A stretch of DNA of 64,000 bases from Berberis thunbergii (taxonomy: Eukaryota; Streptophyta; Magnoliopsida; Ranunculales; Berberidaceae), in contig QNQO01000225.1 in assembly GCA_003290165.1 (NCBI GenBank), positions 620,001-684,000 of the forward strand, written 5' to 3'. Within the stretch, counting starts at the first letter, position 1. Each line of letters opens with the position of its first letter. Under the pieces are notes generated by a model, which worked only from the letters and a program-made list of their open reading frames with translations, was not told the DNA's origin and searched no databases. Below, piece after piece: positions 29,759 to 42,267 of this stretch. A program made the translations under genes and the position numbers.

Positions 29759-31667
29759 TTATTTTTAAATAAATATCATCAAGATGTTCAAGCATACAAT
29801 TGATGATATGCTATCAATTTGTTGCCTAAGTTATTAATGAGACGATCAATCGAAATTCGGGGTTGACCGAATTGTATTGCGTGAAATCAGTTGGGGTTTA
29901 GCGGACACCAATTAATCGGCTCAGTCGACTCGCCGATTTATCGTTATGTTAAAAAAAAAAACCTTAAACTCACGATTTTCATTCGCAAGCCGCAACTCCC
30001 TCAACCCAGATCCTACAGAGAAGAAGAAAAAGAGAGAAGGTGAAGATTTATGGACGACGACTAGATCAATAGCTTTCTCAGTCTCTTTTTCCTCCATTCC
30101 TTCAAACCAAATCAGAACGGTATGTACCACTTCAACCCTAATGTTCATCTTCCCTCTACTCTCAGCCCCATCCCACTCGGCCTCCCCTCTTCTCCACCCT
30201 CCTATGTAGAATTCATATAAACTAAGGGAGCTTGTTGATTGAGGTTGTTTGTAGTGATATGGATTTAGTGCAACAGTTGATTTTTGTCGGAACAAATTAG
30301 AATCAGCTTGTTGCTGATGCTGAACTTTCATCTTTATGTGTATTTGACATTTTTAACATTCTGACTGAGAGCACTAATAATTAAATCTCACAATTTACTT
30401 GGAAGTTTGTGATTATGCATGACAAATCCACACAATTTTCACGCACTTTAGTCATGACTTTATTTTTTTGTCTAGAATATATTGGCATAATCCTCTGGAC
30501 GTGGAGTATTTTTTGTTTGTACAAAGTGGCTAATTTAGAAATATCTTCAGTGCAAAGTAATATGGTTTACCTTCATTGCTTAGTGGGATATGGAGGTTGG
30601 TTCTTCCTGTTAAGTCTGACATCTATTTTGCTTCTGAATGTTTGTCTTAGTAACTTGGTTGTTAAAACAATCTACAATTTCCTTTTAGTTTCTTTTTAAG
30701 TAGTAGATAAGTAATAAAATTATATAATTATAAATTTACACCGTTATGATTAATTATTATTTTTTGTTATCTATGATTATGATTAAATTAAAAAATATAT
30801 ATGCTTTGAAAATTTGACCGATTAAATTCTAGTAATCTCGCTTAATTGCAATTCGGTGCTAGACCACACTGCAATCACTTTCCAATTTAAGTGCATATTT
30901 CGTTGCCAATGTTGCATCATCTTACCAACTTTAAACCTAAGAAATTAAGGGCATGAAAGCCAATGGCGCCAGCAGGGATTTTTGTTTTGGTTGGGATGCG
31001 TGGACCTGTCATAAAATTGACATCTTTGTTCACTCATGTTGGAGTTTCACCCAAGCTATCCAGGTTTGCTTTTCTGGTTTTACTACATTGTTATTGAATT
31101 GCATTCAATGCAATTACATTATAATGGAAAATTTAGAGGAATCTCCTTTTTGTTTTTGAGGAGTGATTGATTTTCTATCTTTCAGTTGGATGGATTGATC
31201 CAGTTATAACTATTTACTAAATCTTGTAATTGTAAATGATAAGATAGTGTGTTTATCAGTACTTACTCTCTTTCTGACCTAAATTTGTCATTGTGATATT
31301 CTGAATTTAATTAGGCATATCGATCTGTAACTAAATCTAGTCGCTATATATTAACACCATACTCATTTGTAACTTATCCAAACTCCTTGTTGTAGATGAG
31401 TTGAATGTATTCAAACAATTTAGAAGAGAATATATCCCCTGTTTAACCTTCGTTTTTAAGAAGCAAATCCAATCATAAATGGATAGTGAAGATTGTTGTT
31501 ATCAAATGATAGACAATGCATATAGAGTGTACACCGTATTCATAAAATAGGGAATAGGAAGGATTTCATAAATCATTTCCGAGGGCTGAAATCGCAATGA
31601 GAGAACACATACTTGAGAATTTCCTGGTGTCTATCCAAGTAATTGGAATCAGGTATAGAACAAAATG
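28936..31667. other. Intergenic region, possible non-coding first exon near 29950-30120
   Basis: Mostly AT-rich. At 29950-30120 a pyrimidine-rich, leader-like stretch (CTCAACCCAGATCCTACAGA, TTTTCCTCCATTCCTTC) ends in AACGGTATGTAC, which looks like a splice donor. That would fit the untranslated first exon of a plus-strand gene now separated from its body. No coding exon is recognised with confidence. Confidence 0.35.
29717..29757. repeat. (TTA)n microsatellite
   Basis: An uninterrupted run of about 13 TTA/ATT triplets in AT-rich sequence. Confidence 0.9.
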
Positions 31668-32386
31668 TGTTGTATGATTATCCTCGAAACACGCCCAAAC
31701 CTAATTGGTACTTGCAAGTAAAAGTAAGAGTCTAGCAATCAGTAACAGTAAATAGACAAGATATACGTGATTCAGCAATGTGCCTACATCCTCGGGACAA
31801 CGACGAGATTCTTTATTATGAAAGAGTAATCTAAGAAGTACAAACTCTTGAGAACAGTTTCCAGTTCTCTTAACTCTCAATCTGAAAGTAATCCATTATA
31901 CTCACGGATTGTACCGTTCTTCCCTACACTTTTGATACAAAGAAAAATCAGCAGATTCTCTTCAGTTTTCTGCCTTGGTAATACTCAAACCTTACCTTGA
32001 AAACTGTGATCAATGGCTGCGAATAAACTCATGTTTTCTGTCAATAAAAACAGCCCCAATATTTTGTTTTCTCTCGATAAAAACCAGCCCCAATACCCTG
32101 TTTCTGCCTCAGAAAATACAATATTTAATCCCTGGAATAGGCTAATATTTATAGCAATCGTTGCTTCCTATTTTGAGTCCTAATAGAACCTGAAAACCCA
32201 TCTGTGTCCTTGTTTGAATACAAAAGAAAACCTGTACGCCTGATCTGTATCTGACTTCTGAATAAGAATATAAATCCCTATAGAATAGGGATCCTATTTT
32301 ATAAGATCTGTATTCTGTCACATATATAGCAATCCTATTCCATTTCAAACTCTACGGATTGAAACTGTGAGCCACGAAATCCCACA
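31668..32386 (-). repeat. 3' LTR of Copia element 1
   Basis: Starts TGTTGTATGATTATCC and ends CGAAATCCCACA (plus strand). It is nearly identical to 37100-37819, with only scattered substitutions such as GGGACAACG versus GAGACAACG. A purine-rich tract, GCCAAGGTGGAGAT on the minus strand (32387-32400), abuts it and would prime plus-strand synthesis. Confidence 0.93.
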
Positions 32387-32545
32387 ATCTCCACCTTGGC
32401 GAACAATTTCAGGACACACCTCCATCAGCTCCATCAACTCATAGATCTCCACCTTGGCATGAAATCCCCAGCCAAGGTAACCTGCTCGTCGTCGTCTTCC
32501 CGGCCTAAAGGCCGCCACCCCTAAGGGCCATGCCCCCGTGGGGCA

Positions 32546-35500
32546 TCAACACTGAGAGAGTCTGATCAAGTTGAGACAGTGCTCCAACTTGACCCCAGGT
32601 ACTACCTTCGTCAACATATCAGCTGCATTCTCCTTTGTATCAACTTTCTCTAGTATCACGACTCTGTCCTCGATGATATCTCTGATAAAGTGAAACCTGA
32701 CATCAATATGCTTAGTCCTCGCATGATGAACCTGATTCTTTGCCAAATGGATGGCACTCTGACTATCACAAAGAATTGTAATATCCCTCTGAGTAACACC
32801 CAAATCTTTAACCAGACCTCGAAGCCATATAGCCTCTTTCACTGCCTCTGTCACTGCCATATACTCTGCCTCTGTAGTAGACAGCGCAACAACTGACTGT
32901 AACATGGACCGCCAAGATATAGGACCCCTACCAATTTAAAACAGTAACCTGTAGTAGACCGACGTCTGTCCAAATCTCCTGCATAATCTGAGTCAACATA
33001 ACCTGTCACAGCTGAAACTGACGATCTCTCATAGACCAAACCGACATCCAACGTGCCTCGAAGATACCTTAAAATCCACTTGACTGCCTGCCAATGGGTT
33101 TTGCCTGGATTAGCCATGTACCGAGTAACCAAACTCACTGCGTGTGCAATGTCGGGACCTGTGCAAATCATGACATACATCAAGCTGCCAACCGCACTAG
33201 CATAAGGAACCTGTGACATGTATTCCTTCTCTGCTACAGTAGTAGGGGACTGCAAACCAGAGAGCCTGAAGTGAGCTGCCAAGGGAGTACTGGCCGACTT
33301 GTAGGGCTGAACAAAAAATCGACCGAACCGAGTAAACAGACCGAATCGATCAAAACCGAACCGATTGGTTCGGTTTAAATTCGGTTCGGATCGGTTTCGG
33401 TTTTAAAAAAATTCAAACCGAAGTGGTTGGTTCGGTTTTCGGTTTCTATGTGATTTTAACCGACCAAACCGAACCGATCAAATATATATAATAATAATAT
33501 AATATGTTTAAAATATCGGTCGGTTCGATTTTATTTCGGTTTTGGTTCGATTTTAGTCGGTTCGGTTCGGTTACGGTTTGCATAAATTAGAATCGGTTCG
33601 GTGTCGGATCGGTTTTGTTAATGGTCGGTTCGGTTTCGATTTGAAAATTTTAAAACCGACCTAGGTCGGTTCGGTTTTCAGCCCTACCGACTAGGCCCTA
33701 TCCATGCAAAATCTACTGACTACCTTCTCAAGATATTGCCTCTGCGACAAAGACAATCTGCCAAGTTTCCTGTCCCTCACTATCTCCATCCCGAATATCC
33801 TCTTCGCTGGACCCAAATCCTTCATCTCAAATTCATTGATCAACTGAACCTTTAGCAGCTCTATCACACGCTTACTCCTCGCAGCAATAAGCATATCATC
33901 CACGTAAGCAATAAATAGATGTAGGAACCATCTCGAAGCCTCCTAAAATAAACACAATGATCATACTGACTTCGTGCGTACTTTTGCTTCAACATAAAAG
34001 TATCAAACCTCAAGTACCACTGACGAGAAGACTGTTTCAACCCGTATAGAGACTTTTTTTGTTTGCATACCCTGTTTTCCTTCCCAGCAATAGCATATCC
34101 ATCTGGCTGAACCATGTAAATATCCTCTTCCAGATCACCGTGCAAGAAAGCAGTCTTGACATCTAGTTGCTCGAGCTCTAAGTCATACTGCGCCACCATA
34201 GCTAATAGGACACGGATAGAAGTGTGTTTAACCACCGGAGAGAAAACCTCGTTATAATCCACACCTTATGTTTGTGCAAATCCTTTTGCTACCAATCTTG
34301 CCTTGAATCTTACACCTGCAGAATTCCCTTTGGAATCTGGAATGTCGTCTTTCAGAGTGTACACCCACTTGCATCCTATCGCCCATTTTCCCTTTGGAAG
34401 TGTCACCAGCTCCCATGTATGATTTTTGTGAAGAGACTGTATCTCTGCATCCATAGCCACCTTCCACTCATCCATATGCGAGCTTTTACAAGCTTGCTTA
34501 TACGTAGTAGGTGCATCATCATACTCCCCGAAAACTGAAAAAACATAGGCTGCCATTTCCTCAAATCAATATCTGATGGGTGCTCTAGTATTCCGACGCT
34601 CTCTCTGTGCTGCCAAAGACGGCTGAGAAACCTATTGCTCATGTTCATGCTGTACCTGTGGCTCCTCAACAGGAACCTCCTCATCTGCAATAACCTCTTG
34701 ATCACCTTGTACTGTATCATGAATCCCATCATCATTACCATGACCTGAATCCGAAAAACTGTCCTGTGTACCAGACCTAGGAGTTCCAAGCTCCACCTGC
34801 AGAAAATCGTCCTCATCATCAAAGCTATCACCTCTCCATACCGGAGATCCATCCATGCATCTCTCACACTTAGGCCTTAAGAGTGCCTCCTCATGGAACT
34901 TTACGTCTCTAGAAATCTCCCACTTGCCCGTTTCAGAGCACCACAATTTGTAGCCTTTGACTGAACCTGGATAACCAAGGAATATAGTCTTCTTTGCCCT
35001 TGCCCCCAGCTTATCATCCTTCACATGAAAATAAGCAGGACAACCAAAAACTTTCAGATGTGAATAATCCGTAGAAGTGCCAGACCATACCTCCATAGGA
35101 GTTTTGAACTCAATCGCTGATGATGGAGACCTGTTTATGAGATAACACGCCGTAGATACGGCTTCAGCCCACCATATCTTGCCTAATCCTGCATTAGACA
35201 ACATGCACCGTGCTCTCTCTAGAAGTGTGCGGTTCATCCTTTTCGCTACTCCGTTCTGTTGTGGTGTCTTCTTCACTGTGAAATGCCTACGAATGCCATG
35301 CTCCTGACAATACTCCTTCAAGGGGTCTTCAATATACTCTCCACCATTGTCGAATCTGACCACCTTGATAACTCTGCCAGTCTGCTTCTCTACCATCGCC
35401 CTCCATTTCTTGAAGGTGTCAGTGACTTATTCATTCTTTCTTTTCATGGTGTAAATCCATACTCTCCGGCTGAAGTCATCAACAAAACTGACGAACCACC

Positions 35501-37054
35501 TAGAACCACCTTTGGACACTGTCCTGGATGGGCCCCAAACATCCGTGTGAATGTAATCCACAATACCCGCAGTAGTATGCTCCGCTTAACCAAAACTAAC
35601 TTGAGTCTGCTTCCTGAAGATGCAGTGCTCACAAAAGTCCAACTTCCCAAACTTTTCACTGCCAAGCAAGCCTCGTTTACTTTCAACCCTGCCTCACCCA
35701 CATGCCCTAAGCGCATGTGCCATAACTGAGTCTGGGCTACGCTCTTCTCATCAGGAACCTCTGAGACCATAGCTCCACCTTGAACCGCGTCTCCTTGAAG
35801 ATGATACAGATTTCCATGTCTAACTGACGTAAGCATTACCCTGTCACCATTGTAGACACAACACATGCCATTCTCACCAACAAATTTGAAGCCCTGAGCC
35901 TCAAGCGCACCAAGAGAAATCAGACCTTTCGAAAGATCCGGTACATGACGAACCTCTGTAAGCTTCCTAACTGAACCATCTGCCAAACTGAAATGAACTG
36001 TGCCAATACCTCTAGTCTGCATACTCTGGAGTCTCCCATATAAACTGATCCACCCTTCACCTCACGGTAACAAGTAAACCACTCTCTAATAGGACACATG
36101 AAAAGACGCACCGGTATCAAGCACCCATCCTCCATACAGATGATCACCATTATCTGCCATAAGAGCCTTTGCTAGATCTCCTGTAATCCTGATATCCACA
36201 TCATCATGTATAGATCCAACCAGATTCGACTCGCCATTTTTTTCTTCCCTATTGCCATTATCCTTCCTAGTAGGACAATCCCTTTTGAAATGACCCTTCT
36301 TGTGACAAGTATAACACTCAACCTTTGACATGTCTCTTCCGCGAGACTGTGAGCGGCCTCTATTCTTTTGACCATTGCCTTGTCTGTTATTGCCCCTGGT
36401 ATTACCCTGATTTTGGCCTCTGACCATAAGACCATGAACTTGTGCATCATCAGCCATATCCTTCTAGTGAGGAGCTTTCGTAAGCACCACATAAACCACA
36501 TCTGTATAAAATAAACTTTCTGTCTTATTGGTGACCAACTTGTCGACCAATATTTCCCACTCAGGTAATAAAGAAGTCAATAACAACAAAGATTTGACGT
36601 TATCATCATAGTTTGCACCTAAACCGATGCAATCTGAAAATAAACACTCAAATTCAGTAACATGATCGGTCATGAGTTTACCTGGTTCAATCTTGAACGT
36701 GAAGAGCTTTTTCTGAAGGTATAGTAAACTCATCTGATCCTTCCTGAGGTAGGTATTCATCAACTTATCCCAAATTGACTTCGCCGTCTTTTCATCACGG
36801 TAGTTATACGCAACTCCCGTATCGAGACATAGCCGGATAGTACTACATGCCTTCCTATCCATTGCCTTGAACTTATCTGCATCCCAATCAGTTGGTTTCA
36901 ATTATGGTTCACCTTCTACCGTGTTTGCCAGATCATTGTTAATCAGTATATCCATCACCGTTGTCTGCCAACTGCTAAAATTGTTCCTTCCATTGAATCG
37001 AAGAACATCGAATCCATGAACCTTTGCGTAGACTTCACCTTTCCTTTCTGACAT
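32546..37054 (-). pseudogene. Copia polyprotein (gag-pol), interrupted
   Basis: The start is MSERKGEVYAKVHGF at 37054. Gag follows with KSIWDKLMNTYLRKDQMSLL and a CCHC knuckle CYTCHKKGHFKRDC (about 36290-36330). Protease shows WVLDTGASFHV (about 36110). Integrase has HMRLGHVGEAGLKV and the core with VVRFDNGGEYIEDP and PQQNGVAKRMNRTLLERA (34900-35730). Reverse transcriptase shows DVKTAFLHGDLEEDIYMVQP and a frame-shifted DDMLIA (33690-34560). RNase H has YVDSDYAGDLDRRRSTTGY, STTEAEYMAVTEAVKEAIW and ARTKHIDVRFHFIRD (32546-33280). Breaks include stops after EGEP (about 36902), after KAPH (36464), in the integrase near 35430, and at the catalytic region near 33900. It cannot produce a full polyprotein. 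Confidence 0.92.
33302..33686. mobile_element. hAT-type MITE inserted in Copia element 1
   Basis: 385 bp with ends TAGGGCTGA...TCAGCCCTA and an interior made of CGGTTCGGTT / AACCGAACCG words that fold back on themselves. Flanking 8-mers CCGACTTG (33294-33301) and CCGACTAG (33687-33694) differ at one base, fitting the 8-bp duplications of hAT elements. The insertion splits the Copia frame between the reverse transcriptase (ending CMDRA) and RNase H (starting LAAHFRLSG). It encodes nothing. Confidence 0.85.
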
Positions 37055-37085
37055 ATTGACAAACCTTGTAGACACCAACCCTGGA

Positions 37086-37097
37086 GCTCTGATACCA
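37086..37097 (-). promoter_or_regulatory. Primer-binding site of Copia element 1
   Basis: TGGTATCAGAGC on the minus strand, complementary to the 3' end of initiator tRNA-Met, two bases from the LTR end at 37100. Confidence 0.93.
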
Positions 37098-37099
37098 CT

Positions 37100-37819
37100 T
37101 GTTGTATGATTATCCTCGAAACACGCCCAAACCTAATTGGTACTTGCAAGTAAAAGTAAGAGTCTAGCAATCAGTAACAGTAAATAGACAATATATACGT
37201 GGTTCAGCAATGTGCCTACATCCACGAGACAACGACGAGATTCTTTATTATGAAAGAGTAATCAAAGAAGTACAAACTCTTGAGAACAGTTTCCAGTTCT
37301 CTCAACTCTCAATCTGAAAGTAATCCGTTATACTCACGGATTGTACCGTTCTTCCCTACACTTTCGATACAAAGAAAAATCAGCAGATTCTCTTCAGTTT
37401 TCTGCCTTGGTAATACTCAAACCTTACCTTGAAAACTGTGATCAATGGCTGTGAATAAACTCCTGTTTTCTGTCAATAAAAACAACCCCAATATTTTGTT
37501 TTCTCTCGATAAAAACCAGCCCCAATACCTTGTTTTCTGCCTCAGAAAATACAATACTTAATCCCTGGAATAGGCTGATATTTATAGCAATCGTTGCTTC
37601 CTATTTTGAGTCCTAATAGGACCTGAAAACCCATCTGTGTCCTTGTTTGAATACAAAAGAAAACCTGTACGCCTGATCTGTATCTGACTTCTGAATAAGA
37701 ATAGAAATCCCTATAGAATAGGGATCCTATTTTATAAGATCTGTATTCTGTCACATATATAGCAATCCTATTCCATTTCAAACTCTACGGATTGAAACTG
37801 GGAGCCACGAAATCCCACA
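37100..37819 (-). repeat. 5' LTR of Copia element 1
   Basis: Same TG...CA termini as the other LTR, 720 bp. It supplies the minus-strand promoter for the element. Confidence 0.93.
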
Positions 37820-37824
37820 AAATG

Positions 37825-38447
37825 ATGGTATTATTGTACATTTTAAAGCGTAAAATAAAGTCTACTCATTTGTCCAATTAATTTTTAAAGCTAACCAATT
37901 AGTCTGCTTGATTATCAGCGGTGGTTAGACTGCAATGTTTGGCGAGGGATCGGCTAGTCACAGATTTTGGTCCAAACTCAAAGTGCATTAAGGACAAGAT
38001 GAGGGACTGGTGTAAACAGAGAAAGTTACAGGTAGAGGGTAGTAAGTACAATTATCTAGGAGATCGTTGCTCTAGATGGGAAGAAGGAATATTCAACTTC
38101 ATCTGCGGAAGAGATTCAAGTAAAAGCCTTAATGAAAATTGAAGTAGAAAAATTTATTAGGGAAAATGAGGCTATATAAAGAAATAAATTTAGAGTTAAT
38201 TAAATTGCTGTAGGAAGATGACAGTAATACTAAGTTTTCTCTATGCTTTTGCTTGGTTTAGGAGGAAGATGAACGATATGTCCATGATGTTGACTGATGG
38301 GGTTATTGTAGATGACCAATCTTATATTCATGACTATATTGTGTCTTTTTTCTGAGTAGCCATACCACGATCCCTGGATTTGGAAATCAGTTTCATACTG
38401 TGCTCCTTAATTAGTCAAATCCAACTCGTGTTAATGACGTTCAAACA
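37825..38447 (+). other. No confident gene; possible exon remnants
   Basis: A 73-codon plus-strand frame at 37921-38142 (DRLVTDFGPNSKCIKDKM, then DRCSRWEEGIFNFICG) is hydrophilic with regular amino-acid use. A later piece after TTTAG at about 38261 reads EEDERYVHDVD and a stop. They could be exons of a host gene split by the Copia insertion, but I recognise no family. Confidence 0.3.
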
Positions 38448-38851
38448 TTATACTGTCGAGTTGCACGTACTGAAACTACCTTCATTTTCTTCACCTTTCT
38501 CGAACTGCAAGCTTTCAATTCTATCTTCTAGTTGCTGAACTTTGCAAATCAGTTTCATGACATATTTTGCTTTGTCTCCACACTGCTCTTGCAAACGTAA
38601 TTCCTTATAACACGTGGAAGCTTGCCCAAAAAGAAATACAGCATATGAATGAAGAGTATATCGAAAGTCTCTGATCATGATGACTTTTGTCATGACACAC
38701 ACATCAAAGCCTCGAAACTCTTCTTTCTCTGCTGTCTTCATTATTTCTTGGATGATTTGATGCCTTGCAGCTCGTGTACTTTGGTTTGATTCTTTCTTAC
38801 ACCTCCTTAATGATGGTTGAATGATTTTCTTGTAGAACCAATGACACCGGA

Positions 38852-39037
38852 TGTCAAATAAAACAACTTTTAAATAAATCAAAGCATAACTTTATTTATG
38901 TCACAATGAAGTATTTAGAGAGATACAACTATAATCCTAACTAGAAAAGGAAAATAATTCTAATCCGGTATTCCTAAATAACTATAGTCCCTGTTAATTA
39001 GGTAATCCTAACTATATAATTACTATAATTGTTAACA
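38852..39037 (-). repeat. 3' LTR of the TRIM
   Basis: 186 bp, TG...CA, about 85-88% like the partner at 42268 by eye. Confidence 0.85.
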
Positions 39038-39401
39038 CTCCCTTGCAAGATGGTCATAGATATCGCAAATGCCTACCTTGATAAGTGAATCAATAAAGGT
39101 AAAATAACAAGACAACAATTGAGCGGAAACAACAAATCAACAATAAGTAGTAAAAAAAAGGAAGTAATCTTTGAGGGCACGTAAAATGAATAACCAATGA
39201 GAAGTAGTCTCTGAGGGCACGTAGGATGAATAACTGACAGGAGTAGTCTCCAAAGGCACGTAAGAAGATGAATAAATACATTCATTACATTTGGTTTCAT
39301 GACACCGATGAGCCAACTTTTCACATCATCTTCGTATCTCCCTATAGATGTGAGCTGTATGGAATAGATGACATCATCATCATCATCTTGGTATCTCCCT
39401 A

Positions 39402-39813
39402 TGACGCCAGGCAGAATAGTGATTATCATGCAGGTTAGTTCAACAGACAATTCACAGGGAATGATACAAGAGATTCTCCCAAAAACACAGAGAAAAAACT
39501 CTGATGTTCAATTAAATTTATTCAAATTAAAAGTCTACTACAATATTGAGGAAGATCTCTATTTATATTGCTCAAATAACTTGAATAATAAGCAACCTAT
39601 TCCTAAAAGAAAAAGTAGAATCAAATACTAAAATAACAAGCAGTCTATTCCTAAAATAAAAAGTAAAGTCTAATCCTAAAAGGAAACTAGAAAGACTCAT
39701 AATTAAATTGAAAGATTAAGGATAAGTTATTTAGTAAATAACTTTGAGAGGAAATTAGGAACCCTATAAACCCTAAAAACCCAAATTAGGAACCTTAGAA
39801 ACCCTCCTGCATT
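39402..39813 (-). repeat. 3' LTR of the gag-only element
   Basis: About 412 bp. It differs from the partner LTR by a number of substitutions and a few short indels near the right end (CCTATAAACCC region). Confidence 0.88.
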
Positions 39814-40035
39814 AGTCGCCCCGGATTGGAAAGAACTTGTCCTCGAGTTCACAACAGCTTCATCGATATCCTCTGGCGGCAACCCAGGAGAAATATCATC
39901 TGGTATCAGGTTAGAAAACTCCGCTGGCTGCTGCACATTCGTTGGCAAATCTGGATTCATGTCTGCTGCCAAATAGTAACCACTCATCATCCTAACATAT
40001 CGCTTGATGGCTAGCCTATTGGTGAAATAACCTAT

Positions 40036-41346
40036 TCAGTACGCATTTGCACGAGCTACATATGGGAAGAAGTCATCAGTTTTAAATGACCATGACTCAT
40101 CGCATGCAGTAAATGTCGATGGAGTGGAGTAAAGGGCATTCACGTGCCCATCCATATTGACATAATGAATGAACTTATCCATCTGCCTGAACCGTGTATG
40201 AGCATAATAATACTTAAAATATGTCCCCATTGTCCAGATTATATGGTTTGTATGAGTAATGTTGGCTTCTCCAGTTGCTCCCTTGCGTTCTTGATGATGA
40301 TCGCCATTAGAAGAAGGTTGAACCACAAGTGTTTTTTTCGAGCCTTGGGGAGGACAAGAAGGCGTGGCATCTGCCACTTCAAAATCTTATGAAGGGACTT
40401 CAGCATGCATTGGTGGATGGATACTTGGAGGAACTTTGTCCATTGAAACTTCATGAACTGATACCATCTCCGCAATTGGGGCTGGATTTGAATCCATAAA
40501 AACTTGTTCCGTTTCCCCTGATGTGGAAATAGAATTTTCGTAACTTGAAACTCCAATTTTTGCATTGTTGTGCTCACTTTCCTTGATTATATTGATTGAT
40601 CTCTTTTCATAATCATCAATATCATCATCGTCATACACATGCTCTCCAAGCTCCTCAGTGTCGTCTACCACGTCTTCCCCAATCAAAAGATTGTTACCTT
40701 TCTGAATAGCAGGCTTCCTGCACTCAGTCATTTTATGTCCATGTTCATCACATCTGAAACATCTAATATTTTAGTTAGAATTAACCCATGGTGGCTGCTG
40801 GGCATGACAGAATTCTTAAAGGCGAACTGGCCAACCACTTTGATCACTGTTGATTATTGGCCTCCTGCTTTATTGAAGCCGCAGAAATAAGGGTTGAGTG
40901 TAACTGAAAGGAAGGAAGTAACCCTTCATCTTCTTCTTCTTCATCTTATCCCAATCAGTGATCTTGGCCTTGCCCTGCCTGTTTCATGCTCGCTTCAACT
41001 GCTCCCACCACGCAAATGCTCTGCCTCCGAGTTTTTTGGCAACCAATTTCACCTTGACATGATCCGAGACTTCCTTATACTAAAAAATACGCTCTACTTC
41101 ATTCAACCAATTCACGAATCCTTCGACCTCTAATGTACAAGAAAACTCGGGTAGATCCACTTTGAAACCGAGATTTCCATGACGATCCCCCTGACCACGG
41201 AGCTCCCAGATTCGAGCACGACTGTGATACGGGTTTTCGAAACTGGAATCAAAATCGTGATCTTCCATCTCACGATTACCGAAATCCTGCACCGTTAGAC
41301 GCTGGGTTAGCTCTGCAACTTGCCTCTGTAAATCCTCAATCATCAC
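40036..41346 (-). pseudogene. Ty3-like gag gene of the nested element
   Basis: Minus-strand pieces run MMIEDLQRQVAELTQRL, then GDRHGNLGFKVDLPEFS and FVNWLNEVERIF (a retrotransposon gag N-terminal domain). Next come VKLVAKKLGGRAFAWWEQLK with DWDKMKKK (about 40925-41060), a CCHC knuckle CFRCDEHGHKMTEC (about 40730-40775), and an acidic linker DDTEELGEHVYDDDDIDDYE (about 40620-40690). Stops and frame changes separate these blocks, so the gag is decayed in this copy. Confidence 0.8.
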
Positions 41347-41451
41347 ATCCCGAACACTATGATCACGGTGAGGGGCTTCCTAATTCGGAACCGGCGACCA
41401 CGACCACCAGCCACAGAAACTGATGAAACCTAACCCCAAGAAGATGCTGAA

Positions 41452-41463
41452 GCTCTGATACCA
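41452..41463 (-). promoter_or_regulatory. Primer-binding site of the gag-only element
   Basis: TGGTATCAGAGC on the minus strand, initiator tRNA-Met type, two bases from the LTR end. Confidence 0.9.
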
Positions 41464-41465
41464 AC

Positions 41466-41890
41466 TGACGCCGAGCAGAATAGTGATTATCCTGCAGGCT
41501 AGTTCAACAAACAATTCACAAGGAATGATACAAGAGATTCTCCAAAAAACAGAGAGAAAAAACTCTGATGTTCAATTAAATTTATTTAAATCAAAAGTCT
41601 ACTACAATATTGAGGAAGAGCTCTATTTATAGTGCTCAAATAACTTGAATAATAAGCAGCCTATGCCTAAAAGAAAAAGTAGAATCAAATACTAAAATAA
41701 CAAACAGTCTATTCTTAAAATAAAAAGTAAAGCCTAATCCTAAAAGGAAACTAGAAAGATTCATAATTAAATTGAAAGATTACGAATAAGTTATTTGGTA
41801 AATAACTTTGAGAGGAAATTAGGAATCCTAGAAACCCAAATTAGGAATCCTAAAACCAAAATTAGAAACCTTAGAAACCCTTCTGCATCA
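41466..41890 (-). repeat. 5' LTR of the gag-only element
   Basis: 425 bp, partner of 39402-39813. Confidence 0.88.
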
Positions 41891-42255
41891 CCCTATAGAT
41901 ATGAGTTGTATGGAATACATGAAAAGATAAAACAAATTATTTATATTTTCCCTTCTAGCTTCTTCTTCTCGAATCATGCTCTGATACTATGATAAATTGT
42001 CAATTCTCTAAAAGCTTAAACTTGTAGAGTGAATCCAATCATAGAAGTGAAAAGCGGGGTTGTGAGGCTACAACATATATAATTGGGGGTACCAGTCGTA
42101 CAACTACATGGTACTATCGTGGATAAGCACATGGCAATTTAGGCCCATGGATAACTGGAGTGGAGTTCAATATTCCAACACCCCTCAGCGCAAATGAGAG
42201 GAAAATATTGAAAATTCTCGGACGAGACTCAAACCCACGACTTTCGGGGACCAAT

Positions 42256-42267
42256 GCTTTGATACCA
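42256..42267 (-). promoter_or_regulatory. Primer-binding site of the TRIM
   Basis: TGGTATCAAAGC on the minus strand, one base different from the usual initiator tRNA-Met site, directly touching the LTR. Confidence 0.85.

Larger units (their letters stand above)
31668..37819 (-). mobile_element. Ty1/Copia LTR retrotransposon 1 (decayed coding region)
   Basis: Two LTRs of 719 and 720 bp bound the element, and the 5-bp duplication AAATG flanks it exactly (31663-31667 and 37820-37824). The order of protein domains on the minus strand (gag, protease, integrase, reverse transcriptase, RNase H) is that of Copia. A primer-binding site for initiator tRNA-Met lies two bases inside the right LTR. Several stops and frame shifts interrupt the polyprotein and a MITE is inserted in it, yet the LTRs look very similar. 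It belongs to a different family from the Copia element at 52766. Confidence 0.95.
39402..41890 (-). mobile_element. Gag-only LTR retrotransposon (TR-GAG type) nested in the TRIM
   Basis: LTRs at 39402-39813 and 41466-41890 begin TGACGCC(A/G)(A/G)GCAG and end CTGCATTA or CTGCATCA. The perfect 5-bp duplication CCCTA (39397-39401 and 41891-41895) shows a clean insertion into the TRIM sequence TATCTCCCTATAGAT. A primer site TGGTATCAGAGC on the minus strand (41452-41463) lies near the right LTR. The internal 1.65 kb carries only a Ty3-like gag, with no protease, reverse transcriptase or integrase, so it would depend on another element's enzymes. Confidence 0.92.
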
